Positions 31,655 to 40,523 of a stretch of 64,000 nt of DNA are shown here, piece after piece; within the stretch, counting starts at the first letter, position 1; each line of letters opens with the position of its first letter. Source of the stretch: Cytophagaceae bacterium (GTDB taxonomy: Bacteria > Bacteroidota > Bacteroidia > Cytophagales > JAIYAX01); the NCBI GenBank assembly GCA_027488815.1, contig JAIYAX010000012.1, positions 310,001 through 374,000 of the forward strand, read 5' to 3'. The position numbers were made by a program, and so were the translations under genes. Below the pieces are notes generated by a model that was not told the DNA's origin, ran no database searches, and saw only the letters and a program-made list of their open reading frames with translations.

Positions 31655-31890
31655 ATCAGTTTCCCAACGACGGGGAATTTGTCAAATACCCTATCCGTAT
31701 GCGGTGCATCTTTCAGCTCGTCGCTAAGGTCTTGACCCGCCCAGTGTTCATAATGTTTGCCATCTCTCCAAAGCCTTGATTTGTTTAACTCATAGATCAT
31801 TCCATTGTAGGCGCACCATATTTCTTCACAGTCGGTTCCATTTCTAAGGGCCAACTGAGCAAGAGTATAGCTTTTCAATTCTGTACTCAT
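31651..31890 (-). CDS. Small cytochrome b5-like heme/steroid-binding protein
   Basis: The 79-residue soluble protein follows the short prokaryotic cytochrome-b5-like family: YTLAQLALRNG, AYNGMIYELNKSRLWRDGKH, HWAGQDLSDELKDAPH and FDKFPVVGKLI. The eukaryotic HPGG heme-ligand motif is replaced by a GKHYEHWAGQD segment typical of this short family. It could bind heme or a hydrophobic ligand. It overlaps both neighbours by ATGA, so it is embedded in the operon, but its relation to sugar recycling is not obvious. Confidence 0.72.
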   Translation of the reverse strand: MSTELKSYTLAQLALRNGTDCEEIWCAYNGMIYELNKSRLWRDGKHYEHWAGQDLSDELKDAPHTDRVFDKFPVVGKLI

Positions 31891-33026
31891 TGCATCCTTG
31901 CCAGTGCTTTGATGTACGCATCTGGCAGTTGGCCGGATGCTGCCTGTTCATAGTCGGTTTTATCGCAAGGAATCACCCGGTGTTGTGTGCCATGTTGCAC
32001 TTCCATCCACCAACGAAGGTTGTATTTATGTTTGTAAAAATGGATCGGCTGGTGTCCGACACCCATGTCTACCAGGAAGGTGTAGAAATGATCTGTCTGA
32101 AAATCTTCATCGGCTTTGCGGTTGTAATAGCCTTCAAGAAAATACCAAACCAGCGTGGCGAGCACATAGGCCGACTGTCCGTCATGGTCCAACGAGGGAT
32201 TGTATTCATAAAACCCTGCTGTTTTCATATGGCTGCTGAGCCCGGCATACCAGGCAATCTGGCAGGCCTCTTCTGCTGTCAGTCCAAAAAAACCTTGCCT
32301 GCTGATGGCCGGAAAATCGCTCTTACGAATGGCTTCAAGGTCAAAACTCAGCATGTCGGCACCTCTCATGATCGGTTCTACCCTGCCAAAATCGTCTCTC
32401 AGCCTACCCAGACGGAGGTGATCGAAGTTGAGCTTTTCCAGCAGATGTGTAATCTCCATGTCGGTATGAAAGGACTGGTAGGCCAGGTGAACATAGTTGT
32501 ACAGCTTATTGGGCTGGAGTTGTACGGTTTTCATCACATGGCTGGAAGCCTCATCACTGTCGGCTTCATGCTCCATGTTAATTTTAGAGTCAACTGAAGC
32601 GATGGTCAACCATTCATAATGGGTGGCAAGTCCTTTGTACTGTGCCAGGCTTAGGTCATGACTGCCTCCAATGACCACCGGTAAGGTTTGGTAAGAAAGC
32701 AATGTCGCACAAAGCTCCTCTAGTCTGGAGTAGGTGTCTTCCAGGGTTGGCCCCGCACGCAAATTCCCAAGGTCTACGATATGCTTTCGGTTATCAATCC
32801 TGCTTAGGCCATACAGAATCTTTCTCCATTGATGGCCCTTAATTTCTTCATGTTTGTTGCTAAATGAGCCTCTGTTTTCCGGAACGTAGACCAAAGCGAT
32901 GTCAGCCAATTTGTAATCCGGCAGACTCTCAAAAAAAATACCCAGGTCTTGACCAAGTAAGCCACTACCCGACCTGATGGCAAAAGCATCCGGATCAAGG
33001 GGGTCAAGCAACAGGGATAAATTCAT
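31887..33026 (-). CDS. Arginase/agmatinase-fold protein with degenerate metal site
   Basis: The 379-residue protein has the ureohydrolase fold, including VVIGGSHDLSLAQY (119-130), IASVDSKIN (142-150) and MLSFDLEAI (225-233). In active enzymes these read GGDHS, DxHxD and SxDxD. Here the second motif has Lys148 for His and Asn150 for Asp, and the last ligand is Glu231. Several Mn ligands are therefore missing and catalysis as an arginase or formimidoylglutamase is doubtful, although annotation pipelines tend to call it HutG-like. It is the first gene of the overlapping operon. Its C-terminal part (FYTFLVDMGVGHQPIHFYKH) is an extension beyond the usual fold. Confidence 0.78.
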   Translation of the reverse strand: MNLSLLLDPLDPDAFAIRSGSGLLGQDLGIFFESLPDYKLADIALVYVPENRGSFSNKHEEIKGHQWRKILYGLSRIDNRKHIVDLGNLRAGPTLEDTYSRLEELCATLLSYQTLPVVIGGSHDLSLAQYKGLATHYEWLTIASVDSKINMEHEADSDEASSHVMKTVQLQPNKLYNYVHLAYQSFHTDMEITHLLEKLNFDHLRLGRLRDDFGRVEPIMRGADMLSFDLEAIRKSDFPAISRQGFFGLTAEEACQIAWYAGLSSHMKTAGFYEYNPSLDHDGQSAYVLATLVWYFLEGYYNRKADEDFQTDHFYTFLVDMGVGHQPIHFYKHKYNLRWWMEVQHGTQHRVIPCDKTDYEQAASGQLPDAYIKALARMQ

Positions 33027-33143
33027 GGCGGGATTTTCATCGAAAAATAAGGGATCACTTCATGGTTTCCAACCTTGAGTTGACCACATACAGGCAGGTT
33101 CAGAAGTCCGGAGGGTAAAGGGGACTTACAACTTCTAAATTCT

Positions 33144-33151
33144 TAGCTTTG
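33144..33151 (+). promoter_or_regulatory. Candidate -7 element for obg
   Basis: TAGCTTTG matches TAnnTTTG exactly and lies 19 bases before the obg start codon. The -33 element is not clear. Confidence 0.45.
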
Positions 33152-33170
33152 CAGCCTTTTCAAATTCAAG

Positions 33171-34163
33171 GTGCCCGAAAGTAATTTTATTGACTATGTG
33201 AAGATTTGCTGCCGTTCAGGAGCAGGGGGTGCCGGCTCGGCTCATTTTATGCGGGCCAAGCACACACCCCATGGCGGGCCTGATGGAGGCAATGGCGGCA
33301 GGGGTGGACATATCATCTTAAGGGGCAATTCTCAACTCTGGACCCTCCTTCACCTCAAATACAAAAAACATGTTGTGGCCGAACCGGGCCAGAAAGGCAG
33401 TGCCAACAATTCATCTGGTGTCAGTGGCAAAGATGTAATTCTTGAAGTGCCCCTGGGTACCGTTGCCAAAAAAGCCGAGACCGGAGAGCTGATCTGTGAG
33501 ATTACGGAAGAAGGTCAGGAGTTCATCCTCACTCCGGGTGGCAGAGGTGGTCTCGGAAATAAAAATTTTACCACCAGTGTCAAGCAGGCCCCTACCTATG
33601 CCCAGCCGGGCGAATCCGGACTGGAGGAATGGAATATCTTGGAGCTCAAGCTGCTTGCAGATGTGGGGCTGGTAGGATTACCCAATGCAGGCAAGTCAAC
33701 CTTGCTGTCTGTGGTATCGGCAGCCAAGCCGGAGATAGCCAATTACCCTTTTACTACTCTGGTACCTCAGCTTGGGGTGGTGAAATACCGTGATTATCAG
33801 TCTTTCGTGATGGCTGATATCCCTGGAATCATCGAAGGTGCCTCAGAAGGAAGAGGCATAGGGCTACGTTTCTTACGACATATCGAGCGCAACTCACTTC
33901 TTCTTTTTATGATCTCCATTGAAGAGCCAAAGCCCAACGCCACTTTGAAAATGCTCTTGAATGAGCTGAAACAATACAACCCCGAGCTAATTCACAAGGA
34001 AAGGCTGCTGGCCATCACCAAGGCAGACCTGGTCACAGAAACGGAGAAAAAGGCTTACCTGAAAAAGCTTAAAACAGATCTTCCAACGGTACTGATTTCA
34101 GCCCATACCGGCGAAGGCATTCCGGCCCTAAAAGATCTGATCTGGCAAACGCTCAACCGCTGA
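33171..34163 (+). CDS. obg: Obg family GTPase
   Basis: The 330-residue ribosome-associated GTPase has the glycine-rich Obg fold at 1-158 (GGPDGGNGGRGGHI), then the G domain with P-loop GLPNAGKST at 169-177, switch II DIPGIIEGAS and the TKAD specificity motif, but no C-terminal OCT extension. It acts in 50S subunit assembly and growth control. The start is GTG at 33171 (MPESNFIDYV after initiation), the only start that fits the family N-terminus. Confidence 0.95.
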   Translation: MPESNFIDYVKICCRSGAGGAGSAHFMRAKHTPHGGPDGGNGGRGGHIILRGNSQLWTLLHLKYKKHVVAEPGQKGSANNSSGVSGKDVILEVPLGTVAKKAETGELICEITEEGQEFILTPGGRGGLGNKNFTTSVKQAPTYAQPGESGLEEWNILELKLLADVGLVGLPNAGKSTLLSVVSAAKPEIANYPFTTLVPQLGVVKYRDYQSFVMADIPGIIEGASEGRGIGLRFLRHIERNSLLLFMISIEEPKPNATLKMLLNELKQYNPELIHKERLLAITKADLVTETEKKAYLKKLKTDLPTVLISAHTGEGIPALKDLIWQTLNR

Positions 34164-34240
34164 CAACTTGTCACTTAAGAGCAGATGGCAATGTTTTTGG
34201 AGAAGGGGCATCAGATAAAAAACATCAGCATATAGTTAAA

Positions 34241-34816
34241 ATGAGCCCTACAGATCAAGATAAAGAAATGCAAGACAATGAAGCCCAAAGTCCTGTAAGT
34301 CAGGAGCATGTGCAGGAAGTTGCCTCTTCAATGGAGAGCCAGCCGGTGGACACTGTAGAGGCCATCCCTCATTTGGAGCAGGCACTCAGGGCTGAAATAG
34401 ACGAGTATAAAGACAAATATTTACGCCTGTATGCTGATTTTGAAAACCTGCGCAAGCGTAGCCTCAAGGAGCGCCTTGATCTGATCAAAACGGCAGGTGA
34501 AGAACTCATGACAGCTTTGTTGCCTGTATTGGACGATATGGAGCGTGCAGTCAAAGCTCTTGAAGCACAGGAGGCTCATCCTGCAAAAGAAGGAGTGTTA
34601 CTCATCGCTCATAAATTGCAAAAGACCCTGGAAGGCAAAGGGTTGAAAACCATGAACGCCCTCGGAGAGAGCTTTAACTCCGAGCTACACGAAGCCATCA
34701 CCGAAATAGCTGTCACAGACGAGAAACAGCAGGGTAAAGTCGTAGATGAGGTAGAGAAAGGCTATTACCTGCATGATAAAGTGATCCGATATGCTAAAGT
34801 AGTCGTTGGTAAATAG
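34241..34816 (+). CDS. grpE: Nucleotide exchange factor GrpE
   Basis: The 191-residue protein has an acidic, disordered N-terminus (about 1-45), a long coiled-coil ([20 protein letters not shown]) and the C-terminal beta-wing ([35 protein letters not shown]). It releases ADP from DnaK. It stands two bases upstream of dnaJ, and the pair form a heat-shock operon; dnaK is not in the window. Confidence 0.95.
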   Translation: MSPTDQDKEMQDNEAQSPVSQEHVQEVASSMESQPVDTVEAIPHLEQALRAEIDEYKDKYLRLYADFENLRKRSLKERLDLIKTAGEELMTALLPVLDDMERAVKALEAQEAHPAKEGVLLIAHKLQKTLEGKGLKTMNALGESFNSELHEAITEIAVTDEKQQGKVVDEVEKGYYLHDKVIRYAKVVVGK

Positions 34817-34818
34817 GT

Positions 34819-35925
34819 ATGTCAAAAAGAGATTATTACGAGGTACTCGGGGTAGATAAAGGTGCGGATGCAGAAAGCATCAAAAAGGCTTATCGAAAAA
34901 TGGCCATTAAGTACCACCCTGACAAAAACCCCAACGACCCCTCGGCAGAGGAAAAATTTAAAGAAGCGGCAGAGGCTTACGAAGTATTGAGCAACCCCGA
35001 AAAGCGCAGTGCCTACGACCGCTTTGGACATCAGGGAATGAACGGTGGCGGCTATGGAGGGGGCTCTATGAACATGGAAGATATTTTCTCCCAGTTCGGA
35101 GACATCTTTGGCGGAGGTGGATTTGATGGCTTCTTTAGCAATAGCCGTGGAGGCCGTACCCGTCGGGGTTCCAACCTGCGCATTAAGCTGAAATTGAGCC
35201 TTCAGGAGATCGCCACCGGGGTCGAAAAGAAAATCAAAGTCAAAAGGCTGGTGCCAGCCAAGGGAGTGACCTATAAGAATTGCACTTCCTGCGGGGGCAC
35301 AGGTCAGATTCGCAAAGTAGTCAACACCATGCTGGGTCAGATGGTATCTGCCACCACATGCCCTACCTGCAATGGTGCCGGACAAATGATGGACTACCGA
35401 CCACCTGGAGTGGATAGCACCGGTCTGGAGCAGCTTGAGGAAGTGATCAGCATTAAGATACCTGCCGGCGTAAGCGAAGGCATGCAACTGAGCATGAGCG
35501 GCAAAGGCAACTCAGGGCCGGGTGGGGCTGTCCCAGGTGACCTTATCATTGTGATTGAGGAAGTGGAAGATGATAAGCTCAAGAGAGATGGTCTGAACAT
35601 CATTTATGACCTGTATATTTCTTTCAGCGATGCTGCTCTGGGCACTTCTGTGGAAGTTCCTACGGTGGAGGGTCCGGTAAGACTAAAAATTGATGGAGGA
35701 ACACAGGCAGGCAAGGTACTTAGGCTGAAAGGCAAAGGAATCCGTGAGGTGAACGGTTATGGCAAAGGGGATCAATTGGTCTATGTGAATGTATGGACCC
35801 CTACTCAGTTAAGCAGGGAAGAGACCGAGATACTGGAGCGACTAAGGCATTCAGCCAATTTTCAACCTAATCCGGGAAAGGCAGAAAAAGGCTTTTTCGA
35901 GCGGATGAAAGATATTTTCTCCTAA
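34819..35925 (+). CDS. dnaJ: DnaJ-type co-chaperone with a reduced zinc region
   Basis: The 368-residue protein has an N-terminal J domain with the HPD motif (KYHPDKNP, about 33-35), a Gly/Phe-rich linker (GGGGFDGFF), and two C-terminal beta-sandwich domains ending in [16 protein letters not shown]. The zinc region is unusual. Type I DnaJ has four CxxCxGxG motifs, but only two are present here (C155/C158 and C181/C184), spaced like canonical motifs 2 and 3. The first and fourth, which form the other zinc centre, are absent, and the sequence after GAGQ runs directly into MMDYRPPGV. It is encoded directly after grpE. Confidence 0.93.
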   Translation: MSKRDYYEVLGVDKGADAESIKKAYRKMAIKYHPDKNPNDPSAEEKFKEAAEAYEVLSNPEKRSAYDRFGHQGMNGGGYGGGSMNMEDIFSQFGDIFGGGGFDGFFSNSRGGRTRRGSNLRIKLKLSLQEIATGVEKKIKVKRLVPAKGVTYKNCTSCGGTGQIRKVVNTMLGQMVSATTCPTCNGAGQMMDYRPPGVDSTGLEQLEEVISIKIPAGVSEGMQLSMSGKGNSGPGGAVPGDLIIVIEEVEDDKLKRDGLNIIYDLYISFSDAALGTSVEVPTVEGPVRLKIDGGTQAGKVLRLKGKGIREVNGYGKGDQLVYVNVWTPTQLSREETEILERLRHSANFQPNPGKAEKGFFERMKDIFS

Positions 35926-35998
35926 GCAGCGGCATTATTCCGGCGATCCCGGTGGATACTTTCATGCTCATGTCCCCAAGGTTGATTAACTTTTGGGC

Positions 35999-36904
35999 AT
36001 GATTTTCAGGTATGCCGTGGTAATGAGCGTTTATGGTCTGATGGTTTTGAGTCCGATCAAGGAGGAAAAACCCGAGGTATATTCCCTTGAAGACAGCGAT
36101 CAATACAACTCAAGCCTTCTGACTTTTCGTAGTGGCGATGCGGACTGTAGTTTTGCTCCGGTGGACAATCCCAACCCTCTGAAGATATCTGCCTATTTCG
36201 ACCACAAGCTCTATCAGGCAGCCTTTAGCAAGCAAAGCAAGGGCGATCAGCAGCTAGGTTTTTTCCAACTCAGCAGAGCAGAGGGCAAGATCAACAAAGA
36301 CGGCTCGGTAGACTATAGCTTTAACCCATTCTCCTCCTCCTCGAAAGAAGACGAAAAACGAAACCAGGTACAGGTGTACCTCTCCCGCAAGAAAAGCATG
36401 TCGCTCGATCTGGATTTTGATGCCGGGAAAAGCAGCCTCAACCTGAGTGGCTTAAAGCTGTCTGCCCTTGACATGCGCTGCGGGAGCGCCGATGTAGAAC
36501 TCACCTACGGCCTTGGGCAAATGAATGCCATCAGCATGGACACCATCCGGATCAAAAGCGATGTAGGCTCCATCCTTTTTACCCATGTGGACCATAGCAA
36601 TGCCAAAAGCATACAGGCAGAGGCACGTTACGGCAAGACCATCCTTACCTTTTCACCTTACACCCAGAAAGCCATGCACATCAAAAGTGTGATTGGCGCC
36701 GGGCGTATGGAGATACGCCTGCCGGAAAAGGAAGTGCCTGTGCTCCTTAAGATCAGACGTTCCAAAATGGCCAACGTGAAGCTGCCTGAAGGGTTCAGCA
36801 CCAAGCCTGACGGCACTATGATCAATGAGCATTATTACATCAACGCACCGGGGGTGATCACCCTCGAGGTGGAGATGAAAGCTGGTAGTCTGGAGATTTA
36901 TTAG
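35999..36904 (+). CDS. Beta-strand-rich hypothetical protein (DUF4097/LiaF-like architecture)
   Basis: The 301-residue protein starts with a short hydrophobic N-terminus (MIFRYAVVMSVYGLMVLS) that may act as a signal peptide. The rest is a beta-strand series with alternating polar and hydrophobic residues (KSSLNLSGLKLSALDMRCG, VGSILFTHVDHSNA, VIGAGRMEIRLPEKEVPVLLKI). This pattern resembles the right-handed beta-helix of DUF4097 and cell-wall-active proteins, but I cannot name a family. I prefer the ATG at 35999 over a TTG two codons earlier. It is convergent with the isochorismatase-like gene, with only three bases between stops. Confidence 0.6.
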   Translation: MIFRYAVVMSVYGLMVLSPIKEEKPEVYSLEDSDQYNSSLLTFRSGDADCSFAPVDNPNPLKISAYFDHKLYQAAFSKQSKGDQQLGFFQLSRAEGKINKDGSVDYSFNPFSSSSKEDEKRNQVQVYLSRKKSMSLDLDFDAGKSSLNLSGLKLSALDMRCGSADVELTYGLGQMNAISMDTIRIKSDVGSILFTHVDHSNAKSIQAEARYGKTILTFSPYTQKAMHIKSVIGAGRMEIRLPEKEVPVLLKIRRSKMANVKLPEGFSTKPDGTMINEHYYINAPGVITLEVEMKAGSLEIY

Positions 36905-36907
36905 CGT

Positions 36908-37450
36908 TTATTTGATGAGGGCGGATATGGATTTGAACAATTCCGTACCCGAGCTGCGGCAAAGCTCCAGAAGCAGCGACTCCGTTGTTGTCAATAAGGC
37001 ACCTTCCCTTTTCATACGATCAAGAGCGACCTGCTTGTCCAGCGGACGGCGGGAGCTGATTGCATCAACCACCACTACCGGGGTGTAGCCGTTTTCTCTG
37101 AGATCCAGGACCGTTTGCAGCACACATACATGCGCCTCAATGCCGGCAAGTATGACCATGTTACGTTGAAGCTCATGCATCCTCAGCATCAGGCGAGGCT
37201 CATCGCAGCAACTGAAGCTCATCTTCTCCACCGGCTCATGGCCCTGCAGGAATTCAGAAAGATCAGGGATGGTGCGGCCAAGCCCTTTGACATACTGCTC
37301 TGAAACCAGGTAGGGGACATGAAGTAGCTTTAAACCACGAAACAAGACCTGAATTCTGCTGAGCAGGGCCTCTTTCTCATGGATATGGGGGTAAAGCCTT
37401 TCCTGTACGTCGATCAGGAGGGCACAGCTGTCATCGAGGGGTATGCGCAT
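36908..37450 (-). CDS. Isochorismatase-family cysteine hydrolase
   Basis: The 180-residue protein has the family's catalytic triad arrangement: Asp14 in ALLIDVQERLYP, Lys76 in VEKMSFSC, and the nucleophile Cys109 in GIEAHVCVLQTVLDL. Members hydrolyse amides such as nicotinamide or isochorismate ethers. It is closest in feel to the YcaC-type hydrolases, whose substrates are poorly known. It stands alone at the left border of the accessory region. Confidence 0.85.
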   Translation of the reverse strand: MRIPLDDSCALLIDVQERLYPHIHEKEALLSRIQVLFRGLKLLHVPYLVSEQYVKGLGRTIPDLSEFLQGHEPVEKMSFSCCDEPRLMLRMHELQRNMVILAGIEAHVCVLQTVLDLRENGYTPVVVVDAISSRRPLDKQVALDRMKREGALLTTTESLLLELCRSSGTELFKSISALIK

Positions 37451-37757
37451 GGCTAAGAGCTTAAGGGCAGAAACTTACGAAATTGATGGGAATGAACACA
37501 GGGTGTAGGGGATGGAGGGGGGTGATTAAATGCATGGTTATGAATCATGGCGCATGTTATTAGGGGCCTTATATTAGCTAGTGAGCTATAAGGTTGGTTG
37601 TCATATTCATAGAATTACTCTTGTTAACCCATTTGAATTGTGCTAATGAATAAATTGTTGTTTTATTGAGTTTCAGTTCACTCGTTTATAAATTCAATTT
37701 GATTTTTAAGTTAATTGCTTTAGAGATATTATTTTTGAATGTTCACTTGCTGACAGT
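37451..37757. other. AT-rich intergenic border of the accessory region
   Basis: These 307 bases hold no credible gene. Base composition shifts here from the moderately GC-rich chromosome to AT-rich DNA. The right end holds the candidate promoter of the methyltransferase gene. Confidence 0.5.
37730..37737 (+). promoter_or_regulatory. Candidate -7 element for the methyltransferase gene
   Basis: TATTTTTG fits TAnnTTTG exactly, 20 bases before the ATG. The TTG triplets upstream are at non-ideal distances (12 and 28 bases). Confidence 0.35.
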
Positions 37758-38735
37758 ATGGAGAAAATTAAGTTTATCGATCTTTTTTGTGGTATAGGAG
37801 GATTCAGAACAGCCATGGATCAGGCATGTTTTGAGCATAAACTCATTCCTGAATGCGTGTTCTCCTCTGATATTGATCCATTTTGTCAAGATAGCTATGA
37901 AGCAAATTTTGGCCATAGACCGGTTGGTGACATCACCAAGGTTGATGAGAGAGACATACCCGACCATGATGTGCTTTTTGCAGGGTTCCCCTGCCAGCCT
38001 TTTAGTATCATTGGCCAGATGCAAGGCTTTAATGACATCAGGGGTACTTTATTCTTTGATATAGCAAGGATCATCGGGCACAAAAAGCCAAAAGCTTTTG
38101 TGTTGGAGAATGTTAAACAGCTGGTTGGGCATGATGGAGGGAACACACTTAAAACCATTATACATACACTCGAAAAAGATTTAGGATACTATGTTTCATT
38201 TGCTGTACTCAATGCACTTGATTATGGACTTCCTCAAAAGCGTGAAAGAGTAATCATTGTAGGGCATAGAGAACCGATACTTTTTAATTTTCCTGTTCCG
38301 GTAAGGCCATTTAAACCACTTTCAGAAGTACTCGAAAGACAAGTTGATGGAAAGCACTACGCATCGGAATACATCATTCAAAAGCGGAAGGAAGCGCATA
38401 AGTCAGCATATAAACTATCCATTTGGCATGAGAATAAAGCTGGGAATATTTGTTCTTATCCTTACTCCTGTGCCTTACGTGCAGGTGCTTCCTATAACTA
38501 TCTGTTGGTGAATGGTGAGAGAAGACTTACACCTCGAGAAATGCTTCGTTTGCAGGGTTTCCCGGATAGTTACAAAATCGTTGTCGCTGACGGACAAGCT
38601 CGTAAACAGGCTGGAAATGCAGTTCCGGTTAATCTGGTTAAGGCAGTCATTTTAAAGTTATTACCTTTTGTAGCAACATCTTTGGACATGACTTCGGTGC
38701 TCAGAGAATATGAAGTAAAATATGGAGAGCAGTAG
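37758..38735 (+). CDS. Type II DNA (cytosine-5) methyltransferase
   Basis: The 325-residue enzyme has the C5-methyltransferase motifs in order: I (DLFCGIGGFRTAMDQ), IV (FPCQPFS with catalytic Cys79), VI (ENVKQL), VIII (QKRERV), a short variable target-recognition region, IX (LTPREMLRLQGFP) and X (QAGNAVPVNLV). The length is typical of single-chain type II enzymes. It overlaps the next gene by 14 bases and protects host DNA from that gene's nuclease. The recognition site cannot be predicted by eye. Confidence 0.95.
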   Translation: MEKIKFIDLFCGIGGFRTAMDQACFEHKLIPECVFSSDIDPFCQDSYEANFGHRPVGDITKVDERDIPDHDVLFAGFPCQPFSIIGQMQGFNDIRGTLFFDIARIIGHKKPKAFVLENVKQLVGHDGGNTLKTIIHTLEKDLGYYVSFAVLNALDYGLPQKRERVIIVGHREPILFNFPVPVRPFKPLSEVLERQVDGKHYASEYIIQKRKEAHKSAYKLSIWHENKAGNICSYPYSCALRAGASYNYLLVNGERRLTPREMLRLQGFPDSYKIVVADGQARKQAGNAVPVNLVKAVILKLLPFVATSLDMTSVLREYEVKYGEQ

Positions 38736-39480
38736 GTCGCCAAAACTTCGGACAGTACAGAAGTCCGTTTCTGCATTTCCGCTAAATGAGTTTCCTAAAG
38801 AGTTTCCATTCTTACTTGGCAAAGAGTTGATCTATTTACTGGCTGCAAAAGGAAAACCAGAGTTGGAGGGCTCCGAGTGGGAAAGCATTTTTGCAAAATG
38901 TATTGGCGCAGACTGGAAGCCTTCTAATGTTGGTCTTGATGATGTAGTGATGGGCAATACGGCCTGGGGTGCAAAAACAGTAAAGTCAGTACATCCGTCA
39001 AAGCAGAAAAGGGTACGATTGATATCTGGTCGGAACTCTCCCAATTATTCATTTGGCGAAAGAAGCGATCAACAAGTGGATGCAGTACTCATGGGCAAAC
39101 TGGTTCTTGAAATTTGGAATGAGAGAGTTTCAGCCATAAGAGAGAAATTCAAGCATCTGCGAACCGTAGTATTGATAAAATCCAACGACTTAACCGAAGT
39201 AGTAGTCTTTGAATTTGAAACGGTTCGATACGATCACGAACTGTACGACTGGGCATGGAATAAAAACAACAACCTAACAGGCACCCATAAGAAGACAGGT
39301 GAACACTCTTTTACGTGGCAACCACATGGTGCTCAGTTTACAATCATTGAAGAGGTGCCCGATAAATGTCTGGTGATCAAGATCAAACAACCCGAAGCAC
39401 TCGACAAAGAAAAAGTGCTTGAGGTTCTTGGATTTGACACGACGTGGATAACCGTGACACAGAAAACCAATGAACTTTGA
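38722..39480 (+). CDS. Probable type II restriction endonuclease
   Basis: The 252-residue protein is assigned from its position: it overlaps the C5-methyltransferase by 14 bases on the same strand. It has an SEWESIF helix (51-57) with two Glu residues, and a GLDDVVMGNTAWGAKTVK segment (71-88) that could be the nuclease core. In PD-(D/E)xK nucleases the lysine is preceded two residues earlier by an acidic residue, but here Gly83 or Thr86 sits there, so the active site is atypical or uses the upstream Glu residues. The region KHLRTVVLIKSNDL is also well structured. I do not recognise a specific family. Confidence 0.7.
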   Translation: MESSRSPKLRTVQKSVSAFPLNEFPKEFPFLLGKELIYLLAAKGKPELEGSEWESIFAKCIGADWKPSNVGLDDVVMGNTAWGAKTVKSVHPSKQKRVRLISGRNSPNYSFGERSDQQVDAVLMGKLVLEIWNERVSAIREKFKHLRTVVLIKSNDLTEVVVFEFETVRYDHELYDWAWNKNNNLTGTHKKTGEHSFTWQPHGAQFTIIEEVPDKCLVIKIKQPEALDKEKVLEVLGFDTTWITVTQKTNEL

Positions 39481-39574
39481 GTAGTCTATACATTCATTAT
39501 CAACCCTATTTCTAAGTCCCAGTCTTGGTTTCAAGTTCAAATACCACCTAGATTATACCCAACCCTTTTGTCAT

Positions 39575-39582
39575 TAGCTTTG
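39575..39582 (+). promoter_or_regulatory. Candidate -7 element for the AraC-type gene
   Basis: TAGCTTTG matches TAnnTTTG exactly and lies about 50 bases upstream of the chosen ATG. No clear -33 element. Confidence 0.35.
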
Positions 39583-39632
39583 TCTGATTGAGCCCTATTG
39601 GTGTTGGAAGCCGTTAGGGACTGACCTTGCCC

Positions 39633-40448
39633 ATGAAAAAGGACTTCCATATCAGACTCCTTTACCGACCTGTGCAGCCAAGCGTTAAGCAGGCAGGGCA
39701 ACTTGTTTCGTACCGGGAAGTTTTGCCCAATGAAAGGCTTTTGGAGAGTATCTATTGCTACTGGGAACTGAAAACGCAGAAACCCCTGCAGGATCCTTTT
39801 ACCTACAGAGTTGTGGCGGATGGTTGCATCGATATTTTCTTTCAACTCGACAATCCTGCTGAGAATTATGTGATGGGCTTTTGCAAGAAATACACAGAAT
39901 TCCCCCTTGACAACTCTTTTCACTACATCGGTATCCGCTTTTTGCCTACCGCCTTTCCAGCCCTGTTTCGTGTAGATGCAAAAGAATTGAGCAATCGTTT
40001 TGAGAAACTTGAGAACGTACTAGGCAAAACCTCTCAGTTTATCACAGATCGCTTTTCGGAAAAGGACGATTTTGATAGAGTTAAACAAAAGCTGGATGCC
40101 TATTTCATCGCTGAACTGGAAAACCTGTCTGCTGGTCTGGATCAGCGTTTTCAGAATGCATTGGCCATCATACTCAATAACTTTGGTGTAGTGAACGTGC
40201 AAACGGATTTAGACATAGGGTTAAGCCAGCGACAGCTTAGGCGCTATTTTGAGTTTTACATCGGAGATACCGCCAAAACCTTCAGTCAGGTGGTTCGATT
40301 TCAAAACATCCTCAATGCCAAACCCTCCACGCAGAGCCTTAAACAGAACAAAATATTCTTTGACCTAGGCTATTATGACCAGGCGCATTTCATCAAGGAG
40401 TTCAAGAATTTTTATGGAGTGAGTCCCGGCAAAGCTTTTGGCAGGTAG
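39633..40448 (+). CDS. AraC-family transcriptional regulator
   Basis: The 271-residue regulator has an N-terminal ligand-sensing beta-rich domain (YRVVADGCIDIFFQL, HYIGIRFLPTAFPALF) of the type paired with AraC domains in Bacteroidota, and a C-terminal double helix-turn-helix (DLDIGLSQRQLRRYFEFYIG, IFFDLGYYDQAHFIKEFK, YGVSPGKAF). I start at the ATG at 39633; a TTG two codons upstream is possible. It probably controls the adjacent VOC-family gene. Confidence 0.9.
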   Translation: MKKDFHIRLLYRPVQPSVKQAGQLVSYREVLPNERLLESIYCYWELKTQKPLQDPFTYRVVADGCIDIFFQLDNPAENYVMGFCKKYTEFPLDNSFHYIGIRFLPTAFPALFRVDAKELSNRFEKLENVLGKTSQFITDRFSEKDDFDRVKQKLDAYFIAELENLSAGLDQRFQNALAIILNNFGVVNVQTDLDIGLSQRQLRRYFEFYIGDTAKTFSQVVRFQNILNAKPSTQSLKQNKIFFDLGYYDQAHFIKEFKNFYGVSPGKAFGR

Positions 40449-40523
40449 AATGTCCGTTTTTTACAAGTCAGGGTCATCTGCTACCTGCAATTTTGCCTCA
40501 TCAATCACGTAAACAAAAAAGGC

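Noticed and set aside
31890-32597. A 235-residue frame antisense to the ureohydrolase-like gene
   Set aside because: No recognisable domain; the minus-strand gene has fold motifs and overlaps its neighbours correctly.
34822-35487. A 221-residue open frame antisense to dnaJ
   Set aside because: It mirrors the J domain and Gly-rich codons; dnaJ on the other strand has clear motifs throughout.
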